Assembly: GCA_013329105.1 (NCBI GenBank) | Contig: DUKW01000146.1 | Location: 1 to 6,484, forward strand | Direction: 5' to 3' | From: Candidatus Methanomethylophilaceae archaeon | Lineage (GTDB): Archaea > Thermoplasmatota > Thermoplasmata > Methanomassiliicoccales > Methanomethylophilaceae | DNA length: 6,484 nucleotides | Shown here: positions 1 through 6,484 of the stretch, piece after piece | Layout of the letters: each line of letters starts with the position of its first letter | How positions within the stretch are numbered: the first letter of the stretch is position 1 | Notes under the pieces: generated by a model | The model's input: the letters and a program-made list of their open reading frames with translations, nothing else | Databases searched by the model: none | Told to the model about the DNA's origin: nothing | Translations under genes and position numbers: made by a program

Positions 1-735
1 TTCACCAGTATGAATTCCCATAGCGTCGAGGTTTTCCATATTGCAGACGACTATGCAGTTATCATTTGCGTCGCGCATCACTTCGTACTCGTACTCTTTC
101 CAACCAAGCACACTCTCTTCAATTAATACCTGATGTATACGTGAGTAAGCCAGTCCTCTTCCGACTATCTCTTCCAACTCTTCTTGGCTGTAGGCTATGC
201 CGCCGCCCGTCCCCCCTAAGGTGTATGCCGGGCGTATTAGCACAGGATAGGATCCAATCTCTTCCACCGCCTCTTTTGCTTCTTGTATAGTGTTCACGGT
301 ACGGCTTTTGCAAACCGGTTCGCCTATCTTTATCATCGTCTCCTTGAAAAGCTCCCGGTCTTCCGACATGGCAATGGCTTCAGGCTGAGTCCCAAGGAGC
401 TTTACACCCAGCCTGTCGAGGTCTCCCCGTTCAGCCAGCTCGGAACAGATATTGAGTGCTGTCTGTCCTCCCATACCGGCCAGTATACCGTCCACTCTCT
501 CCTTTTCCAAGATCTTCAGCACAGTGTCGGCGTCAAGAGGCTCTATATACACTTTATCGGCCATATCTAAATCTGTCTGGATCGTTGCCGGGTTGGAGTT
601 TACAAGGACAACTTCATAACCTTCCTCCCTTAGCGATTTGCAGGCCTGTGAACCTGAGAAATCAAACTCTGCCGCCTGTCCGATGACTATGGGGCCAGAA
701 CCTATCACCATCAGTTTTCTGTATTCCCGTTTCAT
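1..735 (-). CDS. carB: Carbamoyl phosphate synthetase large subunit (CarB), N-terminal part, cut by the window edge
   Basis: CarB makes carbamoyl phosphate from bicarbonate, ATP and ammonia delivered by CarA, for pyrimidine and arginine synthesis in the cytoplasm. Translating the minus strand from the ATG at 735 gives 245 open codons to the window edge, starting [21 protein letters not shown] see family hallmarks in the expected order: the glycine-rich start of the pre-ATP-grasp domain, [47 protein letters not shown], then the ATP-grasp glycine-rich signature [17 protein letters not shown] and a [12 protein letters not shown] motif close to the edge. These match the first (carboxyphosphate) half of known CarB. 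The start is fixed by a strong ribosome binding site and by the 4-bp ATGA overlap with the carA stop. About three quarters of a typical CarB of roughly 1070 residues lies outside, so I cannot tell whether the gene is full length or split in two, as in some methanogens. Confidence 0.96.
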   Translation of the reverse strand, partial: MKREYRKLMVIGSGPIVIGQAAEFDFSGSQACKSLREEGYEVVLVNSNPATIQTDLDMADKVYIEPLDADTVLKILEKERVDGILAGMGGQTALNICSELAERGDLDRLGVKLLGTQPEAIAMSEDRELFKETMIKIGEPVCKSRTVNTIQEAKEAVEEIGSYPVLIRPAYTLGGTGGGIAYSQEELEEIVGRGLAYSRIHQVLIEESVLGWKEYEYEVMRDANDNCIVVCNMENLDAMGIHTGE

Positions 736-1811
736 TGCCGCACCTCCATCATATTTCCAAGGCGGTCGAACAGGAAGGAGGTATCCCAGGGTCCTGGTGA
801 CGCTTCCGGATGGTACTGTGTGGTAAAGAGCGGCAACTCTTCATGTTTCAGACCCTCTATCGTTCCGTCATTGATGTTAAATTGGTCTGCTATCAGGCCG
901 GTGCCCCTGAGTGAGTCTGGGTCTACAGCGTAACCATGATTTTGAGAGGTGATATACACCCGTCCATTGTATAGAACTGATTGGTTTGCCCCCCGGTGAC
1001 CAAACTTCATCTTATAGGTTTTGGCCCCAAAGGCCAGGGCGGTAAGTTGGTTTCCCATGCATATTCCCATCAGCGGTATGGACTCAGCAACCTGACGAAT
1101 GGTCTTGATGGTAGTGGATTTTATCTCTGGGTGATTAGGGTCTCCTGGGCCGTTCGAGACCAGAGCACCGTCGATACCCGAATCAAGTATTACATCTGCG
1201 GGCGTATCATAGGGAAAGCGTATGACATTGTAACGTGAACGCAGATCGTTTATAATGCTCGTCTTAGCCCCGCAGTCGATAAGCCCCACGGTGAACCTTT
1301 TTCCCTCCCTGTAGGTTATGATCATTTTTGGGGATACCTCGGCTATGAGATTGCTTTCATATGGATGCGGCATACTTCTCACTTTATCCACCATCTCTTC
1401 AGGATGGTCTTCGTATGTGAGGACGCCGCGAAGCGCACCATACTGCCGTATCCTAATGATAAGCTCACGGGTATCGACATCATGAAGCCCAGGGACGCCG
1501 GCATAGCGCAGATAATCGTTTAGCGATCCCCCCCCGTACATCATACTAGGCTCTCTGCAAAGCTCACGGACCACAAAGCCTTTGACATGAACATTATCAG
1601 ATTGGTTGAAACTGTCGTTTATGCCGTAGTTGCCGATGAGCGGGTAAGCCATGATCAGTATTTGTCCACGATATGATGGGTCGGTAAGACTTTCCTGGTA
1701 ACCAGTCATGCCGGTGTTAAATACGACCTCTCCAAAAACCGTGTCCTGATGGCCGAATCCGGCGCCTCTGATAACGGTGCCGTCTTCCAACACTAGAGAA
1801 CAATCTTCCAT
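732..1811 (-). CDS. carA: Carbamoyl phosphate synthetase small subunit (CarA), glutamine amidotransferase
   Basis: CarA hydrolyses glutamine and channels ammonia to CarB. The 359-residue protein has the usual length and two-domain layout. The N-terminal CarA domain (about 1-150) carries [21 protein letters not shown] and PLIGNYG. A class I glutamine amidotransferase domain (about 173-355) follows, with VSNGPGDP at 218-225, the nucleophile Cys251 in [15 protein letters not shown] at 268-274, and the catalytic His334 and Glu336 in [10 protein letters not shown]. All catalytic residues are present. E. coli has His where this protein has Asn254 after the nucleophile elbow; I believe this is tolerated in archaeal CarA. 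The frame stays open upstream to 2036, but that extension has no family similarity and runs into pelA, so I chose the ATG at 1811, where the usual CarA N-terminus ([15 protein letters not shown]) begins. No Shine-Dalgarno precedes it, so the mRNA may be leaderless. The stop overlaps carB by 4 bp. Confidence 0.96.
   Translation of the reverse strand: MEDCSLVLEDGTVIRGAGFGHQDTVFGEVVFNTGMTGYQESLTDPSYRGQILIMAYPLIGNYGINDSFNQSDNVHVKGFVVRELCREPSMMYGGGSLNDYLRYAGVPGLHDVDTRELIIRIRQYGALRGVLTYEDHPEEMVDKVRSMPHPYESNLIAEVSPKMIITYREGKRFTVGLIDCGAKTSIINDLRSRYNVIRFPYDTPADVILDSGIDGALVSNGPGDPNHPEIKSTTIKTIRQVAESIPLMGICMGNQLTALAFGAKTYKMKFGHRGANQSVLYNGRVYITSQNHGYAVDPDSLRGTGLIADQFNINDGTIEGLKHEELPLFTTQYHPEASPGPWDTSFLFDRLGNMMEVRQ
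741..747 (-). promoter_or_regulatory. Ribosome binding site of carB
   Basis: The minus strand reads GGAGGTG, a perfect anti-Shine-Dalgarno match, five bases before the carB ATG. It lies inside the last codons of carA, consistent with carAB being one transcript. It fixes the carB start at 735. Confidence 0.8.
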
Positions 1812-1833
1812 CAGAATGCTATTGAAATTGTGG

Positions 1834-1846
1834 ATTGTACTTAATT
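1834..1846 (-). promoter_or_regulatory. Possible archaeal promoter of carAB (TATA-like)
   Basis: Read on the minus strand, AATTAAGTACAAT lies about 25-35 bp before the carA ATG at 1811. TACAAT is centred about 25 bp upstream, and the A-rich AATTAAG before it could act as a BRE/TATA element. With no Shine-Dalgarno before carA, a leaderless or very short-leader transcript fits. The match to the archaeal TATA consensus is weak, so this is tentative. Confidence 0.3.
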
Positions 1847-1923
1847 GTTGTCTTTTAACGATGACATAAGAATCGGGGGCCTGTCTGATAGGAGACAAAT
1901 CCTTTCGGAGATATTTACAATAA

Positions 1924-1941
1924 GCGAAACAACGATATAAG
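1924..1941 (+). promoter_or_regulatory. Probable archaeal promoter of pelA (BRE plus TATA box)
   Basis: GCGAAACAAC followed by GATATAAG gives an A-rich BRE-like element and a TATA-like box. ATATAA at 1935-1940 is centred about 25 bp before the pelA ATG at 1962, the spacing expected between a TATA box and an archaeal transcription start. This predicts a leaderless transcript starting at or next to the ATG. Two out-of-frame ATG triplets at 1951 and 1957 and the lack of a well-placed Shine-Dalgarno also argue against a longer leader. Confidence 0.5.
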
Positions 1942-1961
1942 CTGGCAAGGATGGCGATGCA

Positions 1962-2996
1962 ATGAGGATTCTCCGCAATAATCTTGATGCTGGTGAGATA
2001 CGCGTGCAGATTGAGAGCAAGGACTATCTCTGGCACCTCTTCAACGTCTTGGAAGTGGGGGACCTGGTGACGGCCTCAACACATCGCCGTGAGGAGAAGA
2101 AGAGCGACAAGATTCGTGCGGAGAGGACCGAGAGGAAGCGAATGACTTTAGGGATACGTGTAGAAAAGATCGAATTCTCGGACTTTGATATACGCTTACG
2201 TGTGCTGGGAACGATCGAGGAGGGCCCGCAGGATATAGGCCAGCATCATACTCTGAATCTTGAATCTGGAGAGATCCTCACGATCCGAAAGGATTCATGG
2301 AGGCAATCGCAGCTCGATCGCCTAAGGCGTGCGGAGAGCGAGTCCAAAAAACCGAAAGTTCTCTTCGTTTCCATGGACCAGGACGAGGCGCTGATCGCTG
2401 TGCTTCATCAATTTGGAGTTAGAGAGCAGGCTGCGATACAATCTCTCCGTTCAGGTAAACAGTATCAGGGACAGGATGAGAGCGATTATTTTGGAGAGAT
2501 TATAGATAAATTACGCCAGATATTTGAAGAAGGTACACCGCTGGTTATACTGGGCCCAGGTTTTGCTAAGGAGGACCTTCTAAGAGTCGGTCGAGAGAGG
2601 GCCCCTGAGATATTCCGCCACGCTCATACCTTCCATACAGGACAGTCAGGGATGGCAGGGATAAATGAATTGATGAAGCGCGGGCTGGGAACGGAAGTAC
2701 TGCGCGAGTCGCGTGTAGCTATAGAGGTCGAGTTAGTCGAAAGGGTGTTGGAATTGATAGCAACAGATGGTGCGGTTGCTTATGGTATCAAGGAGGTCAG
2801 CGACGCTGCGGCAATGGGAGCAGTCGAGACGTTGTTAATATTGGACGCCCTATTAAGGAATGAAGACTTAGATGCGTTGATTCGTAATGTGGAAGCTCAG
2901 GGTGGGAATGTGGTAGTAGTGTCTGAACAGCATGATGCTGGGAAGGAACTTGATGCCATCACCGGCATCGCCGCAATCCTTCGATACAAAATATGA
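1962..2996 (+). CDS. pelA: mRNA surveillance protein Pelota (aDom34)
   Basis: Pelota is the eRF1 paralogue that enters the A site of stalled ribosomes with aEF1A and, with ABCE1, splits them so that defective mRNAs can be released. The 344-residue protein has the standard archaeal length and three domains. An N-terminal Sm-like domain (about 1-128) opens MRILRNNLDAGEIRV with DYLWHLFNVLEVGD at 21-34. A central eRF1_2-like domain (about 131-250) contains LGPGFAKEDLL at 197-207 and the HTGQSGMAGINE segment. A C-terminal eRF1_3-like domain (about 251-344) contains YGIKEV at 274-279 and AAAMGAVETLLI. As expected for Pelota and unlike release factors, there is no GGQ peptide-release motif; the GQ at 227-228 is not one. 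The ATG at 1962 matches the family N-terminus and sits at leaderless distance from a TATA-like box. The gene is divergent from carA and appears monocistronic, with T-tracts after its stop. Confidence 0.97.
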   Translation: MRILRNNLDAGEIRVQIESKDYLWHLFNVLEVGDLVTASTHRREEKKSDKIRAERTERKRMTLGIRVEKIEFSDFDIRLRVLGTIEEGPQDIGQHHTLNLESGEILTIRKDSWRQSQLDRLRRAESESKKPKVLFVSMDQDEALIAVLHQFGVREQAAIQSLRSGKQYQGQDESDYFGEIIDKLRQIFEEGTPLVILGPGFAKEDLLRVGRERAPEIFRHAHTFHTGQSGMAGINELMKRGLGTEVLRESRVAIEVELVERVLELIATDGAVAYGIKEVSDAAAMGAVETLLILDALLRNEDLDALIRNVEAQGGNVVVVSEQHDAGKELDAITGIAAILRYKI

Positions 2997-2998
2997 TC

Positions 2999-3029
2999 TT
3001 TTTTATAGGTTCCTACGAAAATGTTTTTT
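2999..3029 (+). terminator. Oligo-T transcription terminator after pelA
   Basis: Two runs of six T (2999-3004 and 3024-3029) lie within 35 bp after the pelA stop. Archaeal RNA polymerase terminates at such T-tracts without needing a strong hairpin, and none is visible. A short TAGG/CCTA inverted repeat lies between the runs. This should separate pelA from the following operon. Confidence 0.55.
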
Positions 3030-3104
3030 ATCCTCTTGCTAATGGGGGATCATCAGCGAACGAGATCAGGTTTCGTTTATTGTTTACGACTCATTATGGT
3101 CATC

Positions 3105-3120
3105 TTAATATCTTAAAAGG
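3105..3120 (+). promoter_or_regulatory. Probable promoter of the synthase-dehydrogenase operon
   Basis: TTAATAT at 3105-3111, followed by TTAAAAGG, is the best TATA-like stretch before the ATG at 3151. A start about 25 bp downstream, near 3133, would leave a leader of about 18 nt that still holds the GGAGG site. The surrounding 154-bp gap (2997-3150) otherwise holds only the T-tracts and a small repeat noted in the findings. Confidence 0.4.
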
Positions 3121-3138
3121 TTAGATGACTATATGAAC

Positions 3139-3143
3139 GGAGG
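3139..3143 (+). promoter_or_regulatory. Ribosome binding site of the homocitrate synthase family gene
   Basis: GGAGG lies seven bases before the ATG at 3151, an ideal spacing. It supports this start over later in-frame options. Confidence 0.75.
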
Positions 3144-3150
3144 ATAGTGG

Positions 3151-4332
3151 ATGAAAGACATATCATTGGTTCTGGCCAAGATCAACAATCACGTTACATT
3201 CTGTGACACAACACTTCGTGATGGCGAGCAGGCTGCGGGCATAGTCTTTGCCAACATAGAAAAACTACGCATAGCCAAACTCTTAGACGAGTTGGGTGTG
3301 CAGCAGATAGAGAGCGGGATACCAGCTATGGGAGGGGATGAAAAGAAAGCCATCCGCAAGATCGCTCAGATGGGTCTCAATGCATCCGTGCTGGGCTGGA
3401 ACCGTGCTTCCTTAGAGGATATAGAGCATAGCATTGATTGTGACGTCGATTCTGTGGCAATATCGATGTCTGCTTCTGACATTCATATCGAGCACAAGCT
3501 GCGCAAGTCTCGTGAGTGGGTACTTGATCGTATCCAGGAAGCGGTGGAATTCGCTTCCGATCACGGTTTGTACATCTCATGTAACGGGGAGGACGCATCC
3601 CGTGCGGACCCGGAGTTTCTGATAGAATTTGCCAAGACGGCTGCAGAGGCGGGGGCGCACCGTTTCCGCTACTGTGATACCCTTGGTATAGATGATCCGT
3701 TCTCCGCCTATAAAAATGTGAAGATGATATTGGATAATGTAGACATCGATGTCGAGATGCACACTCATAACGACTTTGGGATGGCCACTGCTAATGCAGT
3801 GGCCGGGATCAAGGCTGGCGCCAAGTTCGTAAGCACGACTGTCATGGGTATTGGGGAGCGGACCGGGAACACACCTTTGGAAGAGATCGTCATGACCTGT
3901 AAACATATCCTTAAGATACCAACGGGTGTGGAGACAGAAAGGCTGAAAGAGGTAGCTGAGTTTGTGGCCAAGGCTTCTGGAAGGGATATACCTCCCTGGA
4001 AACCCATCGTGGGCGAGAATTGTTTCGCTCATGAGGCAGGCATTCATACCGATGGTGTGATAAAATATCTTAGCAATTATGAGCCCTATTCTCCAGAGGA
4101 AGTAGGTCAGACGAGGAAGATAATAATTGGAAAGCACTCGGGGAGGAGCGCTATAATATCTGCCCTCAAAGAGAAAGGTATAACAGTGGACGAGGAAACG
4201 GCCTCCAAGTTGCTACCCCTGGTGAGGGCCGCATCGGTCAGCCTCAAACGCAGTCTCAGTACCAACGAACTGCTGTATCTTTACCAAGACTTCAAAGAAG
4301 GGACCAACGTCTTAGATGAGATAGAGGAGTGA
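3151..4332 (+). CDS. NifV-type homocitrate synthase family enzyme (homocitrate or Re-citrate synthase)
   Basis: This enzyme belongs to the DRE-TIM metallolyase family (isopropylmalate, citramalate, homocitrate and Re-citrate synthases), which condenses acetyl-CoA with a 2-oxoacid. The 393-residue protein shows DTTLRDGEQ at 19-27 (Arg23 and metal-binding Asp24), the metal ligands His204 and His206 in HTHNDFG, GIGERTGN at 233-240, the FAHEAGIHTDG motif at 292-302 and GKHSGR at 327-332. Its length shows that the C-terminal LeuA regulatory domain for leucine feedback is absent. Segments such as ESGIPAMGGDE, SDIHIEHKL, GEDASRAD and GAHRFRYCDTLG recall NifV of diazotrophs more than LeuA or CimA. 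No nif gene is in view, and the next gene encodes an isocitrate-type dehydrogenase. Its substrate could therefore be 2-oxoglutarate (for coenzyme B, lysine or FeMo-cofactor) or oxaloacetate (Re-citrate synthase). The family is certain; the substrate is not. Confidence 0.9.
   Translation: MKDISLVLAKINNHVTFCDTTLRDGEQAAGIVFANIEKLRIAKLLDELGVQQIESGIPAMGGDEKKAIRKIAQMGLNASVLGWNRASLEDIEHSIDCDVDSVAISMSASDIHIEHKLRKSREWVLDRIQEAVEFASDHGLYISCNGEDASRADPEFLIEFAKTAAEAGAHRFRYCDTLGIDDPFSAYKNVKMILDNVDIDVEMHTHNDFGMATANAVAGIKAGAKFVSTTVMGIGERTGNTPLEEIVMTCKHILKIPTGVETERLKEVAEFVAKASGRDIPPWKPIVGENCFAHEAGIHTDGVIKYLSNYEPYSPEEVGQTRKIIIGKHSGRSAIISALKEKGITVDEETASKLLPLVRAASVSLKRSLSTNELLYLYQDFKEGTNVLDEIEE
4324..4329 (+). 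promoter_or_regulatory. Ribosome binding site of the dehydrogenase gene
   Basis: GAGGAG lies nine bases before the ATG at 4339, inside the final codons of the upstream synthase gene. This supports translation of both genes from one mRNA. Confidence 0.6.
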
Positions 4333-4338
4333 TCGTTT

Positions 4339-5334
4339 ATGAGACGTGTGGTATTGGTACCTGGGGATGGTATAGGCCCTGAGATCACTGATGCAACCAT
4401 GAAGGTTATCGAAGCTCTGGGCGTGGAAATTGACTGGCAGATAGTGGAGGCTGGAGCCAAAACTATGGAGGAATATGGACGTCCTTTATCACCCAAGTTT
4501 TTTCCCTTGGCATGGGAATGCGGTGTGGTCCTGAGAGGCCCTATAAGCTCTCCCCTCGAGAAGGGGCGCCGGAGTGTCAACACAATAATCAAGGAACGTC
4601 TAAACCTTTATGCAAGCGTACGTTTTGCCAAATCCATACCAGGCGTTGAATCCCTTCGCGACGATGTAGATATGGTGATCGTGCGCGAGAATACAGAGGG
4701 GATTTACGTAGGTTTCGAAAGGGAAGCGGCACAGGGTGTGGTGGAGAGCATAAAGCTCACCACTGAAAGCGCCAGCAGACGCATTGCCCGCTTCGCCTTT
4801 GAGCTGGCCTCCAAAACAGGCAGAAAAAAAGTGACAGCGCTTCATAAGGCAAACGTCCTAAAGATGGGTGACGGTCTCTTTGTTAGCACAGTAGAGAACG
4901 TATCCAAGGGATATACGGGGCTAGAGTTCGAGGAAATGCTCATAGACAGCGCCTGCCGTCAGATGGTAATGGACCCAAAGTCTTTTGATGTTGTGGTGGC
5001 GCAAAATCTCTATGGAGACATAGTCACCGATCTTGTAGCCGGTTTGGTGGGAGGTTTGGCGCTGATGCCAGCGGCTAACATCGGAAACGACATAGCGGTG
5101 TTCGAGGCGGCCCATGGCCCGGAGTTGGAGATTGCAGGCAAAGGTATCGCCAACCCGTCGGGTCTGATGCTTTCTGCGGCTTGGATGCTAGAGCACATAG
5201 GATTCCAGGAAGCCGGCGAGAGGATGAAAAATGCGGTTTATGCCACATTGGCAGAGAAAGAATTCCTCACACCGGACATGGGTGGCAATAGTGATACAGA
5301 GAGGTTCACTCGGGCCGTTATCGATGCTCTTTGA
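4339..5334 (+). CDS. NAD-type isocitrate/homoisocitrate dehydrogenase family protein
   Basis: This is a beta-decarboxylating dehydrogenase that oxidises and decarboxylates a 2-hydroxy tricarboxylate such as isocitrate, homoisocitrate or isopropylmalate. The 331-residue protein is full length. It shows VPGDGIGPEI at 7-16, the substrate loop with Ser79, Asn81, Lys85 and Arg95, VIVRENTEGIYVG with Arg116 and Tyr123, catalytic Lys170 in HKANVLKMGDG, and metal-binding Asp203, Asp227 and Asp231 (NLYGDIVTD). By alignment to E. coli isocitrate dehydrogenase from memory, Ser79 and Asn81 match its gamma-carboxylate ligands Ser113 and Asn115. Glu264 and Ile265 replace the NADP-specific Lys344 and Tyr345, pointing to NAD. 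The stretch VVESIKLTTESASRRIARFAFE resembles mitochondrial NAD-isocitrate dehydrogenase. It starts 6 bp after the synthase, so the two probably share a pathway. An AksF-like homoisocitrate dehydrogenase role is the main alternative; LeuB is less likely. Confidence 0.88.
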   Translation: MRRVVLVPGDGIGPEITDATMKVIEALGVEIDWQIVEAGAKTMEEYGRPLSPKFFPLAWECGVVLRGPISSPLEKGRRSVNTIIKERLNLYASVRFAKSIPGVESLRDDVDMVIVRENTEGIYVGFEREAAQGVVESIKLTTESASRRIARFAFELASKTGRKKVTALHKANVLKMGDGLFVSTVENVSKGYTGLEFEEMLIDSACRQMVMDPKSFDVVVAQNLYGDIVTDLVAGLVGGLALMPAANIGNDIAVFEAAHGPELEIAGKGIANPSGLMLSAAWMLEHIGFQEAGERMKNAVYATLAEKEFLTPDMGGNSDTERFTRAVIDAL

Positions 5335-5346
5335 GCTGAAGCCATG

Positions 5347-6484
5347 CTAATCATCGCTCGCCCGTACCTTCTTTCGCTGTCTCCCGCCCGTCTTCTTTAA
5401 TTTATTGTTGTCCAGTGCCCATTGGAAGCCTTTAAGCTCAGCTGGGGCTATTAGCACCTTATCCCCTGGTATGTAGCGCCGATTGGTAACCCAATTTGTG
5501 AACGCAGACGTTACACGATATTCATCAGCATCCTGAACAATCTCTTCCACCGGTCTCCTTCCCTTCATTTCGGAGAATGTACCGTTGAATGTCTTTGTTT
5601 TTCCACCCTTTACCTCAACCACCCGGTTGCAGACCGTGTCGAGCAGATAACGGTCATGTGTAACGATCATCATACTCCCCTCGTAGTCCAAAAGTGCCGA
5701 TTCTACTGCGTGTCGGGAGGGGATGTCAAGGTAATTAGTAGGCTCATCTAGTAACAGGAAGTTGCTCTCTTTGAGGAGGATTAACGCAAGAGCCACCCTC
5801 CCTCTTTCTCCACCCGATAGTGTTCCGATGGGTCGCTCGACAGACTCACCGAACAGCAGCATCCTTGCCAACATTCTGCGGGCATCGGCCTTACGTTCAG
5901 TTCCTAAGACCTGCAGCAACTGTTCCTCAGCGCTGAGGCGCAGATCCAACCCCTCGTGTGTCTGGGATTAATATGCTACCTTGGTGCCGGGAGCCATCCA
6001 CAGCTCTCCGCGATGAGGGATCTCGCCGATCAGGGCTTTGAGGAGACTGCTCTTCCCCTCCCCGTTGGCACCGAAGACACCTATTTTATCCCCTTTGTAA
6101 ACTTCAAGGTCAACGCCTGAAAGTAGGACGCGTCCTCCCCGCTTAACCTCTAGGTCCTTAGCTGTAATGACATTCTTACCTGATTTATTGACTGCTTGTA
6201 TCCTCACCGTTATGTTTTGTGTCTTAAATGGTGCCTCTGGGACCTCTACCCTCTCTGCCATGCGTTTGCGCGTCTTATGCAGAGAGAGGAACCAGTTATC
6301 CCGGTGCTGTTCCTCGGCGATCCTCTCTTGCCGACGTTTTTCGTTCAACATACGACGGTATTCTTTCTCCTGGCGCTCAAGATCCATCATTTTCTTCTTG
6401 ATGAATGCAGTGTAGTTGCCACGGTACTCACGGGTGCGGCCATCCTCGATCTCTACCACTCTGGTAGCGACTTTGTCAAGGAAG
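5347..6484 (-). pseudogene. ABC-F ATPase, C-terminal part, interrupted by one in-frame TAA; cut by the window edge
   Basis: ABC-F proteins are soluble twin-ATPase factors that bind the ribosomal E site to resolve stalls or protect against antibiotics; they have no membrane segments. The frame enters from the right edge at the end of the first ATPase domain (FLDKVATRVVEI). It passes a charged, probably helical inter-domain linker (about 6400-6230). The second ATPase domain has Walker A GANGEGKS at 6049-6072, signature LSGGE at 5806-5820, Walker B LLLDEPTNYLD near 5757-5725, and the H-loop VTHDRYLL near 5664. A TAA at 5968-5970 interrupts the usual VAY-x-SQ motif just after Walker A. The same frame then continues for over 200 conserved codons to a TAG at 5347-5349. 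The C-terminal 70 or so residues form an extension with NWVTNRRYIPGDKVLI and a basic tail. With the TAA, the first product lacks signature and Walker B of domain 2. It may be a recent pseudogene, a sequence error or a read-through site. Confidence 0.88.

Noticed and set aside
283..570. Plus-strand open frames opposite carB and carA (for example 283-570 and 981-1238)
   Set aside because: They lie antisense to conserved carAB coding sequence and show no domains or ribosome binding sites.
732..1811. Asn254 instead of His after the CarA nucleophile (GICMGNQ)
   Set aside because: The position is not part of the Cys-His-Glu triad and varies among class I amidotransferases, so it does not suggest loss of activity.
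1812..2036. Upstream extension of carA by 75 codons in the same frame
   Set aside because: It shows no CarA similarity, overlaps the pelA start and promoter, and the family N-terminus begins at the ATG at 1811.
3125..3147. Two tiny reading frames (ATG-ACT-ATA-TGA at 3125 and ATG-AAC-GGA-GGA-TAG at 3133) before the synthase gene
   Set aside because: They are three or four codons long, overlap the Shine-Dalgarno, and may fall at or before the transcript start; chance is the simplest explanation.
3577..4137. Long minus-strand open frame (186 codons) opposite the synthase gene
   Set aside because: It lies antisense within a well-conserved coding gene and has no recognisable protein features; it is a shadow frame.
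5347..5349. TAG stop of the ABC-F gene as a possible pyrrolysine codon
   Set aside because: Reading on would run antisense into the end of the dehydrogenase gene with no conserved sequence, and the protein already ends in a plausible basic tail. The internal stop is TAA, which does not encode pyrrolysine.
1..6484. Mobile elements, CRISPR arrays, tRNA or rRNA genes, defence or biosynthetic clusters
   Set aside because: I saw no transposase, terminal inverted repeats, regularly spaced repeats, RNA gene signatures or unfamiliar gene cassette; apart from short intergenic gaps the window is filled with recognisable housekeeping families.

Overview
The window looks like an ordinary chromosomal segment of an archaeon with moderate GC content. 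The strongest sign is a complete gene for Pelota (aDom34), a ribosome-rescue factor found in archaea and eukaryotes but not bacteria. The presumed promoters also look archaeal: a TATA-like box lies about 25 bp before the pelota ATG, as in a leaderless transcript, and oligo-T tracts rather than hairpins follow its stop. Other genes have good GGAGG-type ribosome binding sites, so leadered and leaderless genes are mixed. I lean towards a euryarchaeon, possibly a methanogen or Thermoplasmata-type lineage, but the window does not settle this.

Layout. Positions 1-1811 (minus strand) hold a carAB operon for carbamoyl phosphate synthetase. carA is complete and overlaps carB by 4 bp (ATGA); carB runs off the left edge after its first 245 codons. 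A 150-bp divergent intergenic region (1812-1961) separates carA from pelA (1962-2996, plus strand). After two T-tracts and a promoter-like region comes a two-gene plus-strand operon: a NifV-type homocitrate synthase family enzyme (3151-4332) and, 6 bp later, an NAD-type isocitrate/homoisocitrate dehydrogenase (4339-5334). A minus-strand ABC-F ATPase gene (5347 to the right edge) converges on it with only 12 bp between the stop codons. The ABC-F gene carries one in-frame TAA in its second ATPase domain.

How the genes work together. CarA and CarB supply carbamoyl phosphate for pyrimidines and arginine. The synthase/dehydrogenase pair forms the first and last steps of a 2-oxoacid elongation module: acetyl-CoA condensation, then oxidative decarboxylation; the aconitase-like step must be encoded elsewhere. 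Whether the substrate is 2-oxoglutarate (giving homocitrate, for coenzyme B, lysine or FeMo-cofactor) or oxaloacetate (giving citrate through a Re-type citrate synthase, then 2-oxoglutarate) cannot be fixed by sequence alone. The dehydrogenase active site looks more like isocitrate dehydrogenase, which makes the second option worth testing. Pelota and ABC-F both act on ribosomes but are not linked here. I see no mobile element, CRISPR array, RNA gene or clear undescribed system. The two most interesting points are the interrupted ABC-F gene and the unresolved substrate of the two-gene operon.
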